Shown here: positions 52,000-62,600 of the stretch, piece after piece
Layout: every line of letters starts with the position of its first letter
How positions within the stretch are numbered: the first letter of the stretch is position 1
DNA from: Ianthella basta
Taxonomy: Eukaryota > Porifera > Demospongiae > Verongiida > Ianthellidae
Assembly (NCBI GenBank): GCA_964019415.1
Contig: OZ025883.1
Span: 7,135,139-7,199,138 of the forward strand
DNA length: 64,000 nucleotides
Direction: 5' to 3'
Program-made: the position numbers and the translations under genes
Notes under the pieces: generated by a model
The model's database searches: none
Told to the model about the DNA's origin: nothing
The model's input: the letters and a program-made list of their open reading frames with translations, nothing else

Positions 52000-54418
52000 A
52001 TGGCTCGCCCGCCTAGCCTGGATCGGCTGCTGAGCGCTGATGACCACTTGCGCCACTTTGAGGGCGACCTTCTGATGCGCTACGATCGCTTTGACCAGCT
52101 CAAGAGGAGGATTGGGGAGGGAGAGGGGAGTCTTTCTAAGTTCTCCGCGAGCTACCGTCAATTCGGCATTGTGCAGGACGACGGTGGAGCCATTGAGTGC
52201 ACGGAATGGGTGCCGGACGTGAGGTCCGTCGCGCTGGCGGGGGACTTCAACGGATGGTCCCCCACCAGTCACGTGATGCAGGAGCTGGACTACAGCAAGT
52301 GGCGCCTTCGCCTACCTGTCGCTGCAGATGGCCGTCCTCAGATACCTCACGGGTCAAAGGTCAAACTGGCCATCACTACACACTCTGGAGAGTTGCTATG
52401 GAGACTGTCACCATGGACACACTATGCTATTCAGCCTGAAAGGGACAGTGACTTTATATCGACTCACTGGTGTCCCGAGAAGCCCTACGTGTGGTCCCAC
52501 CCCCGTCCCCCACGCCCTCCCACCCTTCGCATATATGAGGCCCACGTGGGAATATCCAGTGAGGAGCCCCACGTGGCCAGCTACGCCCACTTCACAGCCA
52601 ACGTGCTCCCTCGCATCAAGGCAAAGGGCTACAACTGTGTGCAGCTGATGGCCGTGCAGGAGCACCCGTATTACGGCAGCTTTGGGTACCACGTCAGCAG
52701 CTTCTTTGCCGTGTCCAGTCGCTATGGCAACCCTGAGGAGCTGAAGGCACTAATTGACACCGCTCACGGGATGGGGCTTGTGGTCCTGTTGGATGTGATC
52801 CACAGTCACGCGGCAGGCAACGTCAACGATGGCCTCAACTTGTTCAATGGAACAGATCACTGCTTCTTCCACGCAGGCGCTCGCGGCAAGCAGGAGCTCT
52901 GGGACTCAAAGCTGTTTGACTACAGCAAATGGGAAGTGCTGCGGTTCCTTCTGTCCAACCTGCGATGGTTTGTGGAGGAGTACCGCTTTGATGGCTTCCG
53001 CTTTGATGGGGTAACCTCCATGCTTTACCACCACCATGGGATTGGCACTGGTTTCTCCGGCGACTACCGCGAGTACTTCAACCCAGGGGTGGACGTGGAC
53101 GCTCTGGTCTACCTCATGTTGGCCAACAGCATGCTGCACGAGGAGTTCCCCTTCGTTATCACTATTGCAGAGGACGTGTCAGGTGGGTGGGGTCAGAAGT
53201 GGGTGAGACGGCAATAGTTAACTAGTTCTCATCATGAAGTGACAGTATCAGGCAGTATTCACTGTGTGTGTGTGTGTGTGTGCGTGTGTGTGTGTGTGCA
53301 TGCGTGCGTGTGTGCATGCATGCGTGCGTGCGTGTGTGCGTGCGTGCGTGTGTGTGTCTCTGTGTGTGTGTCTCTGTGTGTGTGTGTGTGTGTGTGCGTG
53401 CGTGCGTGTGTGTGTGTGCGTGTGCGTGTGTGTGTGCGTGTGTGTGTGTTCTGAAGCGCATCTTTGTGTTTGTCTCTCTGTATAGCCCTCTCTGTGCTCC
53501 TACTAGTTTAGAATGTGATGTGTCCACTCTGTTCTTGCCACAGGAATGCCTGCATTGTGCCGCCCGGTGGAAGAGGGCGGGGTGGGCTTTGACTACCGGC
53601 TGGGGATGGCCATCCCTGATGTCTGGATCAAGCTGTTGAAGGAACAGAGCGATGAGGAGTGGTCCATGTCAAAGATCTGGTGGACCCTGACCAACCGTCG
53701 GGAGGGGGAGGGGACAGTCACGTATGCTGAGAGCCACGACCAAGCCCTGGTGGGGGACAAGACCCTGGCGTTCTGGCTGATGGACGCGGAGATGTACAGC
53801 AACATGTCCACCATGACCGCCCGCACTCCCATCATCGATCGAGGCATGGCACTGCACAAGATGATTCGCCTGGTCACCCTGGGACTGGGAGGGGAGGCCT
53901 ACCTCACCTTCATGGGCAACGAGTTTGGCCACCCCGAGTGGCTGGACTTCCCTCGGGAGGGCAACAACAACAGCTATCACTACGCACGTCGCCAGTGGAG
54001 CCTCGTCGACAACCCCCTGCTGAGGTACCGGTTCCTTGGTGCATTTGACCGAGCCATGATGGAGCTGGAGGAGCGGCACCACTTCCTGGCCAGTGGGCGG
54101 GGCTACGTCAGCCGCAAGCACGATGGGGACAAGGTCCTTGTGTTTGAGCGAGGTGGGCTGGTGTGGGTGTTCAACTTTCACCCCACTCAGAGCTTTGTGG
54201 ACTACCGTGTGGGCGTGGAGAGGGCAGGACTGTACCGTGTGATCCTCTGCAGCGACTCCCCCGAATTTGACGGCCATGGACGTGTGGACCCAGCTGTCCC
54301 CCACGCCAGCCAGGACTATGGCTTCGATGGACGGCGCTACTCTTTGCAAGTGTACATACCATCTCGCGTTGCCATGGTGCTGGCATTGGAAGGGTCACCT
54401 AGTGGGAGTGACCCATGA
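52000..54418 (+). CDS. GBE1: 1,4-alpha-glucan (glycogen) branching enzyme
   Basis: Two exons, 52000-53182 and 53544-54418, joined at Ser-Gly; 685 residues (human 702). It has an N-terminal CBM48 ([12 protein letters not shown]), a GH13 (beta/alpha)8 barrel and a C-terminal beta domain. Catalytic features: nucleophile Asp336 in [12 protein letters not shown], acid/base Glu391 in [10 protein letters not shown], and transition-state Asp460 in ESHDQ; also LLDVIHSHA and [11 protein letters not shown]. The enzyme cuts alpha-1,4 chains and rejoins them through alpha-1,6 bonds in cytosolic glycogen. The single intron in a 2.1-kb gene contrasts with the exon-rich neighbours. The intron contains a TG/TGCG microsatellite. 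It faces ALG3 tail to tail with about 200 bp between stops. Confidence 0.97.
53262..53450 (+). repeat. TG/TGCG/TGCA microsatellite in the GBE1 intron
   Basis: Alternating purine-pyrimidine tract of mixed GT, GCGT and GCAT units in the 361-bp intron. Confidence 0.93.
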
Positions 54419-54535
54419 CTGAATGCAAGGAATCTCCCCACAGGTGTGAACAGCACACCACTCAGGACTTAAATAGTGTAGAAAATAGTGTAGATGGCTA
54501 GGAATTTTCTAATTGCATCAAATTAACAGTATAAT

Positions 54536-54541
54536 TTTATT
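54536..54541 (-). terminator. Poly(A) signal of ALG3
   Basis: TTTATT on the plus strand reads AATAAA on the minus strand, 76 bp past the ALG3 stop (54617-54619). The GBE1 and ALG3 3' UTRs must share the AT-rich spacer 54419-54616. Confidence 0.6.
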
Positions 54542-54616
54542 ACATAATTCACATTACATGCATGTTGATTATTGTTGGAAATTTAATTAATGTTAATTTC
54601 ATTAATTGGAAGTGAT

Positions 54617-56591
54617 CTACTTTTCCTTGTGTTCTGTTTGGAGTGTTTGTTGAGGTCTGATCATCAGTGCAGCCATCAGTGCTAGGTGGACAAGGTGGAG
54701 GGAGGCGGAGCTTGTGGGCGTGGAGGGGTAGGTGTTCCAACACCACTCCACCACCACTGGCAGAGCCACTCTGGGAGGGGAGGGGAGGGGAGGGAAGGGG
54801 AGGGGAGGGGAGGGGAAGGGAGGGGAGGGGGAGGGGAGAGGGTGATGTGATGTGTGTAGGGTAGTGACAGAGCAGGAAGAGTTTGAGCCTCACTTGAGGA
54901 GGGTGGGTAGGTCTGTTGACCATATAAGGAAAGGCAGTGTGTGGTAGTACCAGATGTAGAACTGGTAGTGGAGGGAGCGGGCAAAGGCCACGCCCACAAA
55001 GTTGGAGGTGAACAGAATGAACACAATGTCTGCGGGAGACGAGAGGGGGTAACATGACAAACCACATGTGTCAGCACACCACTGTGGGGATCATTTCTGA
55101 CCAGTGCTTGACAGGTGGGAGGGGGAGGGACGGTCCCAGAGCACCTTGCGGCCTCTGCAAGAAGTAGAGCAACACTCCTTATATCTGTTACAGCCCCGCC
55201 CTCGAGCTCATGCCGCGCCCCCATGTACACACCCCACCCTCGAACACATGCCCCTTACCTCAGCCACTTGACTACAAATAAGGCCAGCACAGCAAGATGG
55301 CCGCCGAGGAGGGTCAGGTGGAAGATTCTGTTGAGGAATACAGTCTCAGGAAGGAATCGCCAGTTGACTGTCCAGCGGTAGAGGAACTGTCGCTGGAGCT
55401 CAAAGGAGCGATGGATGTACGCCATGGGGTGGGCCAGGAGGAAGGGGGCACCAAGGACCAGCTGCAGGGGGAGACAAGGTGACACATCAGGGGTAGAGTG
55501 ACAGAGTGTGACAGAGAGTGACAGAAAGTGACAATGTGACAGAGAGTGACAGAACCAGCACTACTACACTCACCTGTATGCTGGCACACCAGGCAATCTG
55601 CATCCCCGCCCACCTGACCCCTCCCACTACCAGCAGGACAGCCAGCAGTCCCGGAGCAAACAGCAGCACATTCATCTTCACCGACACAGCTAGGCTGGGG
55701 TCATGTGACAGCCAATAGGTCATGTGACAGTCATGTGACTACACTATATCATGTGACAGTCATGTGACTCCCCACCTGTAGAGTGTGCTGGCCAGGGTCC
55801 ACTTGTTGTACAACATTGCATTCACTGAGGCATACAATATCACCATAGCAACGGGGTCATTGAACATCCTCAGCACAAATATAGAGTGGACCCGGTAGGC
55901 CAACAGTGACATCATCGCAAGGATGTACCAGGGGACCTGGGGGAGGGGAGGGGGAGGGGGAGGGGGGAGGTGGAGGGGGGAAGGTGGAGGGGAGGAGGAG
56001 GGGGTGTCCCACTGCTGCATATGTAATTCATGCAGTGTCCTGCCTTTGCTGTTTTCCTGTAAATGTTGAAGACCAGGGCCAGGTTGATCAGGTAGAGCAC
56101 TGCAAAGATGTACTGGGCTCGTCCAATCAGAGCTCCTTGCTCCGTCACATGATACAATACAGTATAAATGTACACAAAGCCAGCAGGATACCTGTGTAGA
56201 GTGGTACATGTGACAACTGTGACAATGCTATGACAAAAGTGTGACACGTGTGACAATGTTGTGACAGAGCTGTCCCGGAGCAATGCTCACACAAGAGGTC
56301 CCGTGTCTCCCTGCAGCTGGTAGTAGTCCCTAGTGCCGTTGACGACCCCCTCCACCTCTTGCATGTACGCGCGCCAGTCGATCTCTGTGTCTGCAGGAAC
56401 AATACAGCAAAGCAGGATGCAGAGAGATGACGTCATGCTACGTCACAGCCAACCGCCGACTCTTACTTACACGGAACTTTGTTCACAATGAGCACATTCA
56501 GTGGCACCTCCGCCAGCAGGAGGAAGGCGCTGACAAAGCCCAGGGACGTGGCAAGCGAGATGAAACGAGCAGCTCGTTCTCCAAGCGCCAT
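54617..56591 (-). CDS. ALG3: Dol-P-Man:Man5GlcNAc2-PP-Dol alpha-1,3-mannosyltransferase
   Basis: Nine minus-strand exons: 56591-56471, 56390-56291, 56191-56044, 55936-55776, 55694-55574, 55461-55259, 55154-55102, 55029-54894, 54770-54617; 398 residues (human 438). Family GT58 hallmarks: [107 protein letters not shown] and [12 protein letters not shown] multi-span ER membrane enzyme that adds the sixth mannose on the lumenal side. Intron 3 appears to use a GC donor (AAAG|GCAGGA). The start chosen is Met at 56591 ([10 protein letters not shown]); an upstream in-frame Met (56636) would overlap DR1. The small exon 55154-55102 is deduced from reading frame and splice sites. Confidence 0.92.
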
Positions 56592-56613
56592 GTTTATCAC
56601 GTGACCAAGTAAA
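56592..56613. promoter_or_regulatory. Bidirectional ALG3/DR1 start region with CACGTGAC E-box
   Basis: Only 22 bp separate the two ATGs, and they contain CACGTGAC (56598-56605). The 5' UTRs must therefore overlap or lie within each other's genes. A perfect CRE, TGACGTCA (56428-56435), lies in ALG3 intron 1 about 180 bp upstream of DR1. Confidence 0.5.
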
Positions 56614-58035
56614 ATGGACGCAGGGCCAAGCAGCATCGACGAAGACAACGAGGAGCTGTACCTGCCGAGAAGTGAGTGCCAGTCTATTCGCTACACGTAG
56701 TGAACTGACACATGTGCTGTAGTATAGCGATTGCGTGCGTGTCCTTGTATATCCTCTGTGTAGCCGCTGTTAATAAGCTGATTAAAGAAGCCGTACCGCA
56801 CCTTCGCGTGTCTGTGGACGCCAGAGAACTCCTCCTCAAGTGCTCGACGGGTAAGTGGTGGATGGTGAGATGTATGACAGTCATGTACTCGTGTAGCTGT
56901 GTGTGCATGCATGTTGGAGTGTGTGTATTCACACATGCACTTATCTACACAAAGGAGTGTGTTTATGCCAGCTTGTGTGTGTCTGTGAGCTGTGTGTGGT
57001 GGGAGGGAGGGAAGTGCTCCCCTTAAAATACCCTCCATTTCTGCAGTGTTCATTCATCTGATTGCGCAACAGGCAACAGAGATCTCTGACAAGAGCTCTC
57101 GAAAGACCATCCAACCTGAACATGTCATTCAGTCCTTGGAGGTGAGGGGCTAGTGGGCTAGACACAGTGAGGGGCTAGCGGGCTAGACACAGTGATGGGC
57201 TAGCGGACTAGATACAGTGAGGGGCTAGTGGGCTAGACACTGTTGGCTGTATGCTAATGTCTCCCAGAGCCTAGGGTTTGGTGACTATGTGGACGAGTGC
57301 CGGCAAGTCCTGGAGGACTACAAGAAGCAGGCTGCTGTGAGTGGGTGGGGCAGGTGGGTTGGGCAGGTGGGTTGGGCAGGTGGGTGGGGCAGGTGGGTTG
57401 GGCAGGTGGGTGGGGCAGGTGGGTGGGGTGAGACGGAATTCCCCTTATGATGCTCAACTGCTACTGTGTCTGTAGAAGAAGAAGCGAGGGAGCTCTCGAC
57501 TGGACCGGCTGGGCATCCCAGAGGAGGAGTTGCTACGGCAACAGCAAGAACTGTTTGCTCAAGCCAGACAGCAGCAGTTGGAGGCTAGTCTACTCACTGC
57601 ACTCCCTCCCCCACACACACGTTGACACACCAGTGTGAGACTGTAGGCAAAGTGCTAAACAGTGGGATGAGGTGACCAATACTACTTGTGTGAGAGAGAA
57701 CTGGTGTGTAAGCACTCCTCATCCCCTCCCCTCCCCTCCCCTCCCCCTCCCCTCCCCTCCCCTCCCCCCCTCCCCCTCTCCTCCCTCCTCATCCGCCTCC
57801 CTCTCCTCCCCTCCCCTCCCAATCCCTGCCCTCCCTCCCCTCCCCCGAGCAGACTGAACAAGCAGAGTACCAGCGTCTGATCTACGAGCAGCTCCACAAC
57901 CAACCGGACAGTGCCAGTCTACCCACACAAGAGGACCTCAATCAAGCTACCGTGGCAACAGCTACCATGGCAACACCTACCGCGGCAACGCTCAACCCAC
58001 AACAACCAGAGCTGGACGAGGACTACGATGACTGA
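56614..58035 (+). CDS. DR1: Down-regulator of transcription 1 (NC2 beta)
   Basis: Exons 56614-56671, 56764-56850, 57047-57141, 57268-57336, 57476-57587, 57866-58035; 196 residues (human 176). A histone fold covers residues about 18-95: LPRTAVNKLIKEAVPHLRV, VDARELLLKCSTVFIHLIA, KTIQPEHVIQSLESLGFGDY. Next comes SRLDRLGIPEEELLRQQQEL, the TBP-binding and repression helix, then an acidic end (LDEDYDD). NC2 beta pairs with DRAP1 and clamps TBP on DNA to block pre-initiation complex assembly. The last intron has a weak donor (GCTA|GTCTAC), so the junction at 57587/57866 is the least certain; it keeps the frame. The tail encodes Ala/Thr repeats (VATATMATPTAAT). Introns 3 and 4 hold 28-bp and 14-bp G-rich repeats. 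Confidence 0.93.
57141..57475 (+). repeat. Two intronic minisatellites of DR1
   Basis: 57142-57242 has about four units of GGGGCTAGTGGGCTAGACAC. 57337-57430 has about seven 14-bp units of GGGGCAGGTGGGTT type. They are separated by exon 4 (57268-57336). Confidence 0.85.
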
Positions 58036-58547
58036 TCACACACACACACACACTCGGTGACATCACATGTCAGTCACATGCACCAATGAATACACTTGGA
58101 CCGTCCCCATAGACACGATGACACCACAGCCCACACCATATATAGGCAATGGGCAGTCTGGGCCAACGGACACGTTAGTTGGGTATGCACCCCCCAGCCC
58201 AGAGCCCACCACAAACTAGTGAGACTGAACAGACAGTGCACACTGGCTCACACATGGCATGGCTGCTGCCCCGGCTCTGGTGTTGGCTGTGCAGACGTCT
58301 GCACCCAGCCCAAGCAAGAGGTACTAGTCCCCTCCACGGCTCAGCGTGGTGCAGTGTGGGGCAGTATACATGTGTGAGCAGTGTTAACACATAGCTGTTG
58401 CAGACATTACCACAGGCCATTCGCTGGGAGGGGACATAAATAACTTCTCACATGTCACAAATCATATGTACACAGACTGCATTCCTCCTGCTGCAGCTGG
58501 AGAGTGTGCCAATAACTTGTCAAAGTCACTAAGTCCAACAACCACTG
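58036..58547. other. Convergent spacer, DR1 and NUDT8-like 3' ends
   Basis: Contains a short (CA)n just after the DR1 stop. Short ORFs here have no domain and no splice context. I see no gene or canonical poly(A) signal. Confidence 0.6.
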
Positions 58548-58906
58548 CTATGCCGACCCTCCTCCCGCAGCATCTTGAAGGACCTGCAGCACTCCCTCCA
58601 GGATGAAGCCAGTCAAGCCCCATATCCTCTCCTGGTTGACCAGGAACACAGGGTAGTAGAGGGGGAAGTTCCTGAACAGAGTAAATCTTCGGTGGGCGGG
58701 GTCACTAAGGTCAGCCACAGAGGCTGAAAAAGCATAAGCAACCTAGCAGGGGGAGAGGGAGGGAAAACCCCTTGTCGACCTTGATCTACACACTCATTCA
58801 GTTCACCTACTTCTGAGTGGTTAATGGTGAGGTGGTCTATGACATCATCTTGCATCACATGTGCCATCACCGGGGTGATGTGGGTTCGTCCTCTGGTCCT
58901 CCTCTG

Positions 58907-58948
<42 letters not shown>

Positions 58949-58976
58949 GCACACACATACGCACACACACACACAC

Positions 58977-59028
<52 letters not shown>

Positions 59029-59515
59029 GGCAGACACACTCATACACTGTTGGTTGCCATTTGTCAACGTCCGCTGGTGCAGGACGGACTCACCTTCACA
59101 CCATCTGGGAGCTCCGTCAAGACGCCAAGGACATTGACTGCGCTCGGCCTTATCCCCAGCTCTTCCCACGTCTCCCTCACTGCTGCTTCAACTGGGGTTT
59201 CCCCCTTGTCGCACAAACCACCAGGGAAACTAATTAACGGGAGGGGCAGCAATGTCAACTTTGCACAGCCTGCTCTCCCCGTCCGTGCGTCCCTCCGTCG
59301 GTCGGTACGCCATACCTGTTTTGTCCCTTGTGTCTGGTGAGGGTCCTGGCCCGTCTTGTGAACAGGAGGTGCGGCTCCCCTCCGCGCAGGAAGAGCGGGA
59401 CCAGAACCGCAGCCCGTCGCCCCCCTCCTCCTAGCTCCTGCGTTTCCCGCGAGGCCAGCAAGGAGCGAATACGGGACAGGCCCTGCGCGCTCAGGACATC
59501 TTTGGCCGCTTTCAT
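58548..59515 (-). CDS. NUDT8: Nudix hydrolase, coenzyme A diphosphatase (NUDT8/NUDT7 type)
   Basis: Minus-strand exons: 59515-59316, 59229-59094, 58903-58807, 58723-58548; 202 residues (human NUDT8 236). The CoA-pyrophosphatase signature LLFTRRARTLTRHKGQNSFP precedes the Nudix box, which fits G-x5-E-x7-RE-x2-EE-x-G exactly (GLCDKGETPVEAAV, RETWEELGI). The C-terminus has FRNFPLYYPVFLVNQ and ERIWGLTGFILEGVL. Members hydrolyse CoA and acyl-CoA to phosphopantetheine and 3',5'-ADP in mitochondria (NUDT8) or peroxisomes (NUDT7). The protein ends GGGSA without an obvious SKL peroxisomal signal, which favours NUDT8, but the basic N-terminus was not tested as a presequence. Intron 2 carries the 58908-59030 CA repeat. 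It is divergent from ATP13A. Confidence 0.88.
58908..59030 (+). repeat. (CA)n microsatellite in the NUDT8-like intron 2
   Basis: About 120 bp of CA with scattered CG steps, directly next to the acceptor of exon 3 (58903), so on the coding strand the 3' splice site is preceded by (TG)n. Confidence 0.95.
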
Positions 59516-59694
59516 GCGGAAACGGACTTGGCGACACACGCGTTCCGTTCACGTTTAATAGTTTCCACTTAGCCCACACTAGAGTGGGATATGCTATGCT
59601 CTCCGGAGTGTTGCGTGTAGCCTCGAACAGGTCCCTCTCGGACCACAGCAGCCTCGCCCTGCCTAGCTGATAGTGGTACGCGGACGCACAGCAG
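59516..59694. promoter_or_regulatory. Shared NUDT8-like/ATP13A promoter
   Basis: 179 bp between the start codons of two divergent genes, GC-balanced and free of repeats, with no clear TATA box. Confidence 0.45.
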
Positions 59695-62600
59695 ATGGGG
59701 AGCAGGGAGGAACTGCCGGTCGAGATTAACGGCGGTCATCACAGTGACAGTCGAAGACGACCTGCGGACGCTGGAGGGTCGACACGCGAGCCGCAGCAAG
59801 ATGAGGAGTGTGTGGTACGTTGTGAGACTGTCGGTACTGCCTTCACTCAGCACCAGATCCTAGTAGGTTCTAAGAAGATGGCTAGAGGTTCACGTGTGCT
59901 GGTGGCATGCGCGTGTGCGCCATATTGTATGACGTCATATGTGGAGACCCACAGGTCATGTTATAGATACTGTGCACCATAAATCCTCCATGGGTACACA
60001 CACGTGTACATTGCATGCTGCGAGTGTTTTGTGGGATTTAGTGATAGAGCTAGCGGCACTGCATGAGTGGATGGGTCAGGGCAGTGGCAGGTGAGGTGTT
60101 CTGAGGTGGCCTGAGAGCTAATTGAGACAATCAGCCTCTAAATGGTTCAACACCGAACCACTCTGTTCTTGGCTGCTAACTCTAACCCTCTTATTCCTCC
60201 CCTCCCACCCTCCCCTCCCTCCCCTCCCCTCCTACCCCTCCCCTCCCTCCCCTCCCCTCCCCCTGCTTCCCCACAGTACCAGGTTGGGTATCGGCTTAGC
60301 TACCTCAAGCTGGCCCTAGCCCTGCTCCTCCCCTTTGTCCTCCTGCCCCTCCCCTTCGGACTCCTCCTTGCCTACTGGTTCAGGCACATTGCCCTCCGGC
60401 TGGTGGCATGGCGCAGTCCACTGCACAAAGCACAATTTGTCATTGTCAAGGTGAGGCGGCACTAGAAGAGGCACCAGCTGTCAGCTCATTGCCTCCTCCC
60501 CTCCCTCCCCACCCCTTGCCTCCTCTTCCCTCCCCTCCCCTCCCCGCCCCTCCCCCCAGGATGTAGATGGCAAGTACCGTGTGGAGCTGGTCCGTCACTT
60601 CTCTCTGCCCAGTACTGGTGACTGCAGCCCAGAGGACGATGAGCTCACTCCCATGTTGCCCCCAGCCCTCGAGAGGAGCCAGGCGTACTTCAAACACCGT
60701 CACATAGTGTTCCTGTACAGCGAGGACAAGGGGAGGTTCACACGCCTGCAGCAGTGGGAGAGGGGGAGGAGCTTCGACAGCCTCCACGACCAGAGTGGAG
60801 GGTTGTCCTCGCATGAGCACAAGACAAGGTCAGTGCCTGCTCTAGTGCGCTGTGGAGGGAGCCGCTGGAGCCGCTCACTGCTGTGTTGGGCCAGAGCTGT
60901 CTGCTTCCTCCTGTACAGCTTGACCGTGAATGGACCCAATGAGATCAACGTTCCAGTGAAACCGCTCTATGCCTTGTTTGTGGATGAGGTATGGCAATGA
61001 CACACCCACTTGCCCCTCCCACCTGTTCCCTTTCCCACCAGTCCCTCACATCCCCCCAACCCCCACCCACCTGCCCCACCCACTCTCCCCGCCCACCTGC
61101 CCCTCCTACCCCCGTAGGTGTTGCATCCCTTCTACGTGTTTGAGCTGGTGACCGTGGTGTTCTGGATGGCCGATGATTACTACTACTACTCGGGCTGCAT
61201 CCTCCTCATTCAGGCCATCTCCATCACTGTCAGCATGGTGCAGACACGGCGGGTGAGGACTGGGGGAGTGGTCAAGTGGGCGGGGCAAGATAGGGAGATG
61301 GCTATCGCAAGTTTGTGTGTGTTTTTGTTTTTATATTTCAGGAAGAGAAGCACCTGCATAACATGGTAATCCACTCTAGTCAGGTGACAGTCTTAAGGCA
61401 AGGTGCAGGTTAGTCATGTGATGGTCATGTGACAGTCATGTGACAGTCATGTGATGATCATGTGACAGTCATGTGATGATCATGTGATGATCATGTGAGA
61501 AGTGCCATACCCCTCCCCCTCCAGAGGAGTGCAGTGTGTCCAGTACAAGTCTAGTCCCAGGAGACGTGCTGGTCGTCCCCCCCGGGGGAATGGTGTGTCC
61601 GTGTGACGCTGTGCTGCTCTCCGGCTCAGCCATCGTCAACGAGAGCATGCTAACAGGGGAGAGCGTGCCGGTCACCAAGACGGCCCTGCCGAGGGGGGCG
61701 GAGTTGTATGATGTCGCACAGCACAAGAAGCACACACTGTTTGGAGGTGGGTTATTAGTGGGAGGTGTGGCACTACCAGTCATCACCGTGCCCCGCCTCT
61801 CTGCAGGGACTGAGGTGATCCAGACCCGTTACTACCGGTCACAGCGAGTGCTGGCGGTGGTGGTCAGCACATCCTTCTGGACAGCCAAGGGAGCTCTGGT
61901 CCGCTCCATCCTCTTCCCAAAACCACTGGATGTGAAGCTCTGGAAGGACGCCATCAAGTTCGTGCTGGCCCTGGCAGTCATTGCCTTTGCGGGAGTCATC
62001 TACTCACTGACCATCAACCTCGTCCATGGGGTGAGTGGCTCTGCACAGCCTCAGCCTCAACCTCAGGAGGTGGACTTGTCATGTGGGGGGGGGGGGGGGG
62101 GGAGGGGGGGAGCATCTGTGCTGTGTTTGTAGCTCTCTGCTTTAACCCTTCTTATCCTCTCACTTCCCTCCCCTCCCCTCCCCTCCCCTCCCCTCCCCAC
62201 CCCTCTCCTCTCCTCCCCTCCCCTCCCCTCCCCTCCCCTCCCTTCTCTTCTAGTACAATTTGCAAGACACCATTTTCCGTTCCCTTGATGTCATCACCAT
62301 CCTGGTCCCTCCCGCCCTCCCTGCGGCCCTCACCGTTGGCACTGTCTACTCCATCGCACGGCTCAGGAGGAAGAAGATTCATTGCATCAGCCCACAAAGG
62401 TGATCACATGATAGTCACATGACCACCTTACCACTACAGTAGCTGGTCACATGATAGTCACATGACCACCTCACACCCTCTGCAGAATCAATCTGTGTGG
62501 ACAAGTGGATGTTGTTTGCTTTGACAAGACGGGGACACTCACAGAAGACTCTTTGGATCTCCTAGGGGTGAAACCCTGTGACAAATTTGGGTCACACCTC

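Noticed and set aside
53593-54349. Minus-strand ORFs antisense to GBE1 exon 2
   Set aside because: Shadow frames of a highly conserved coding exon; no domain of their own.
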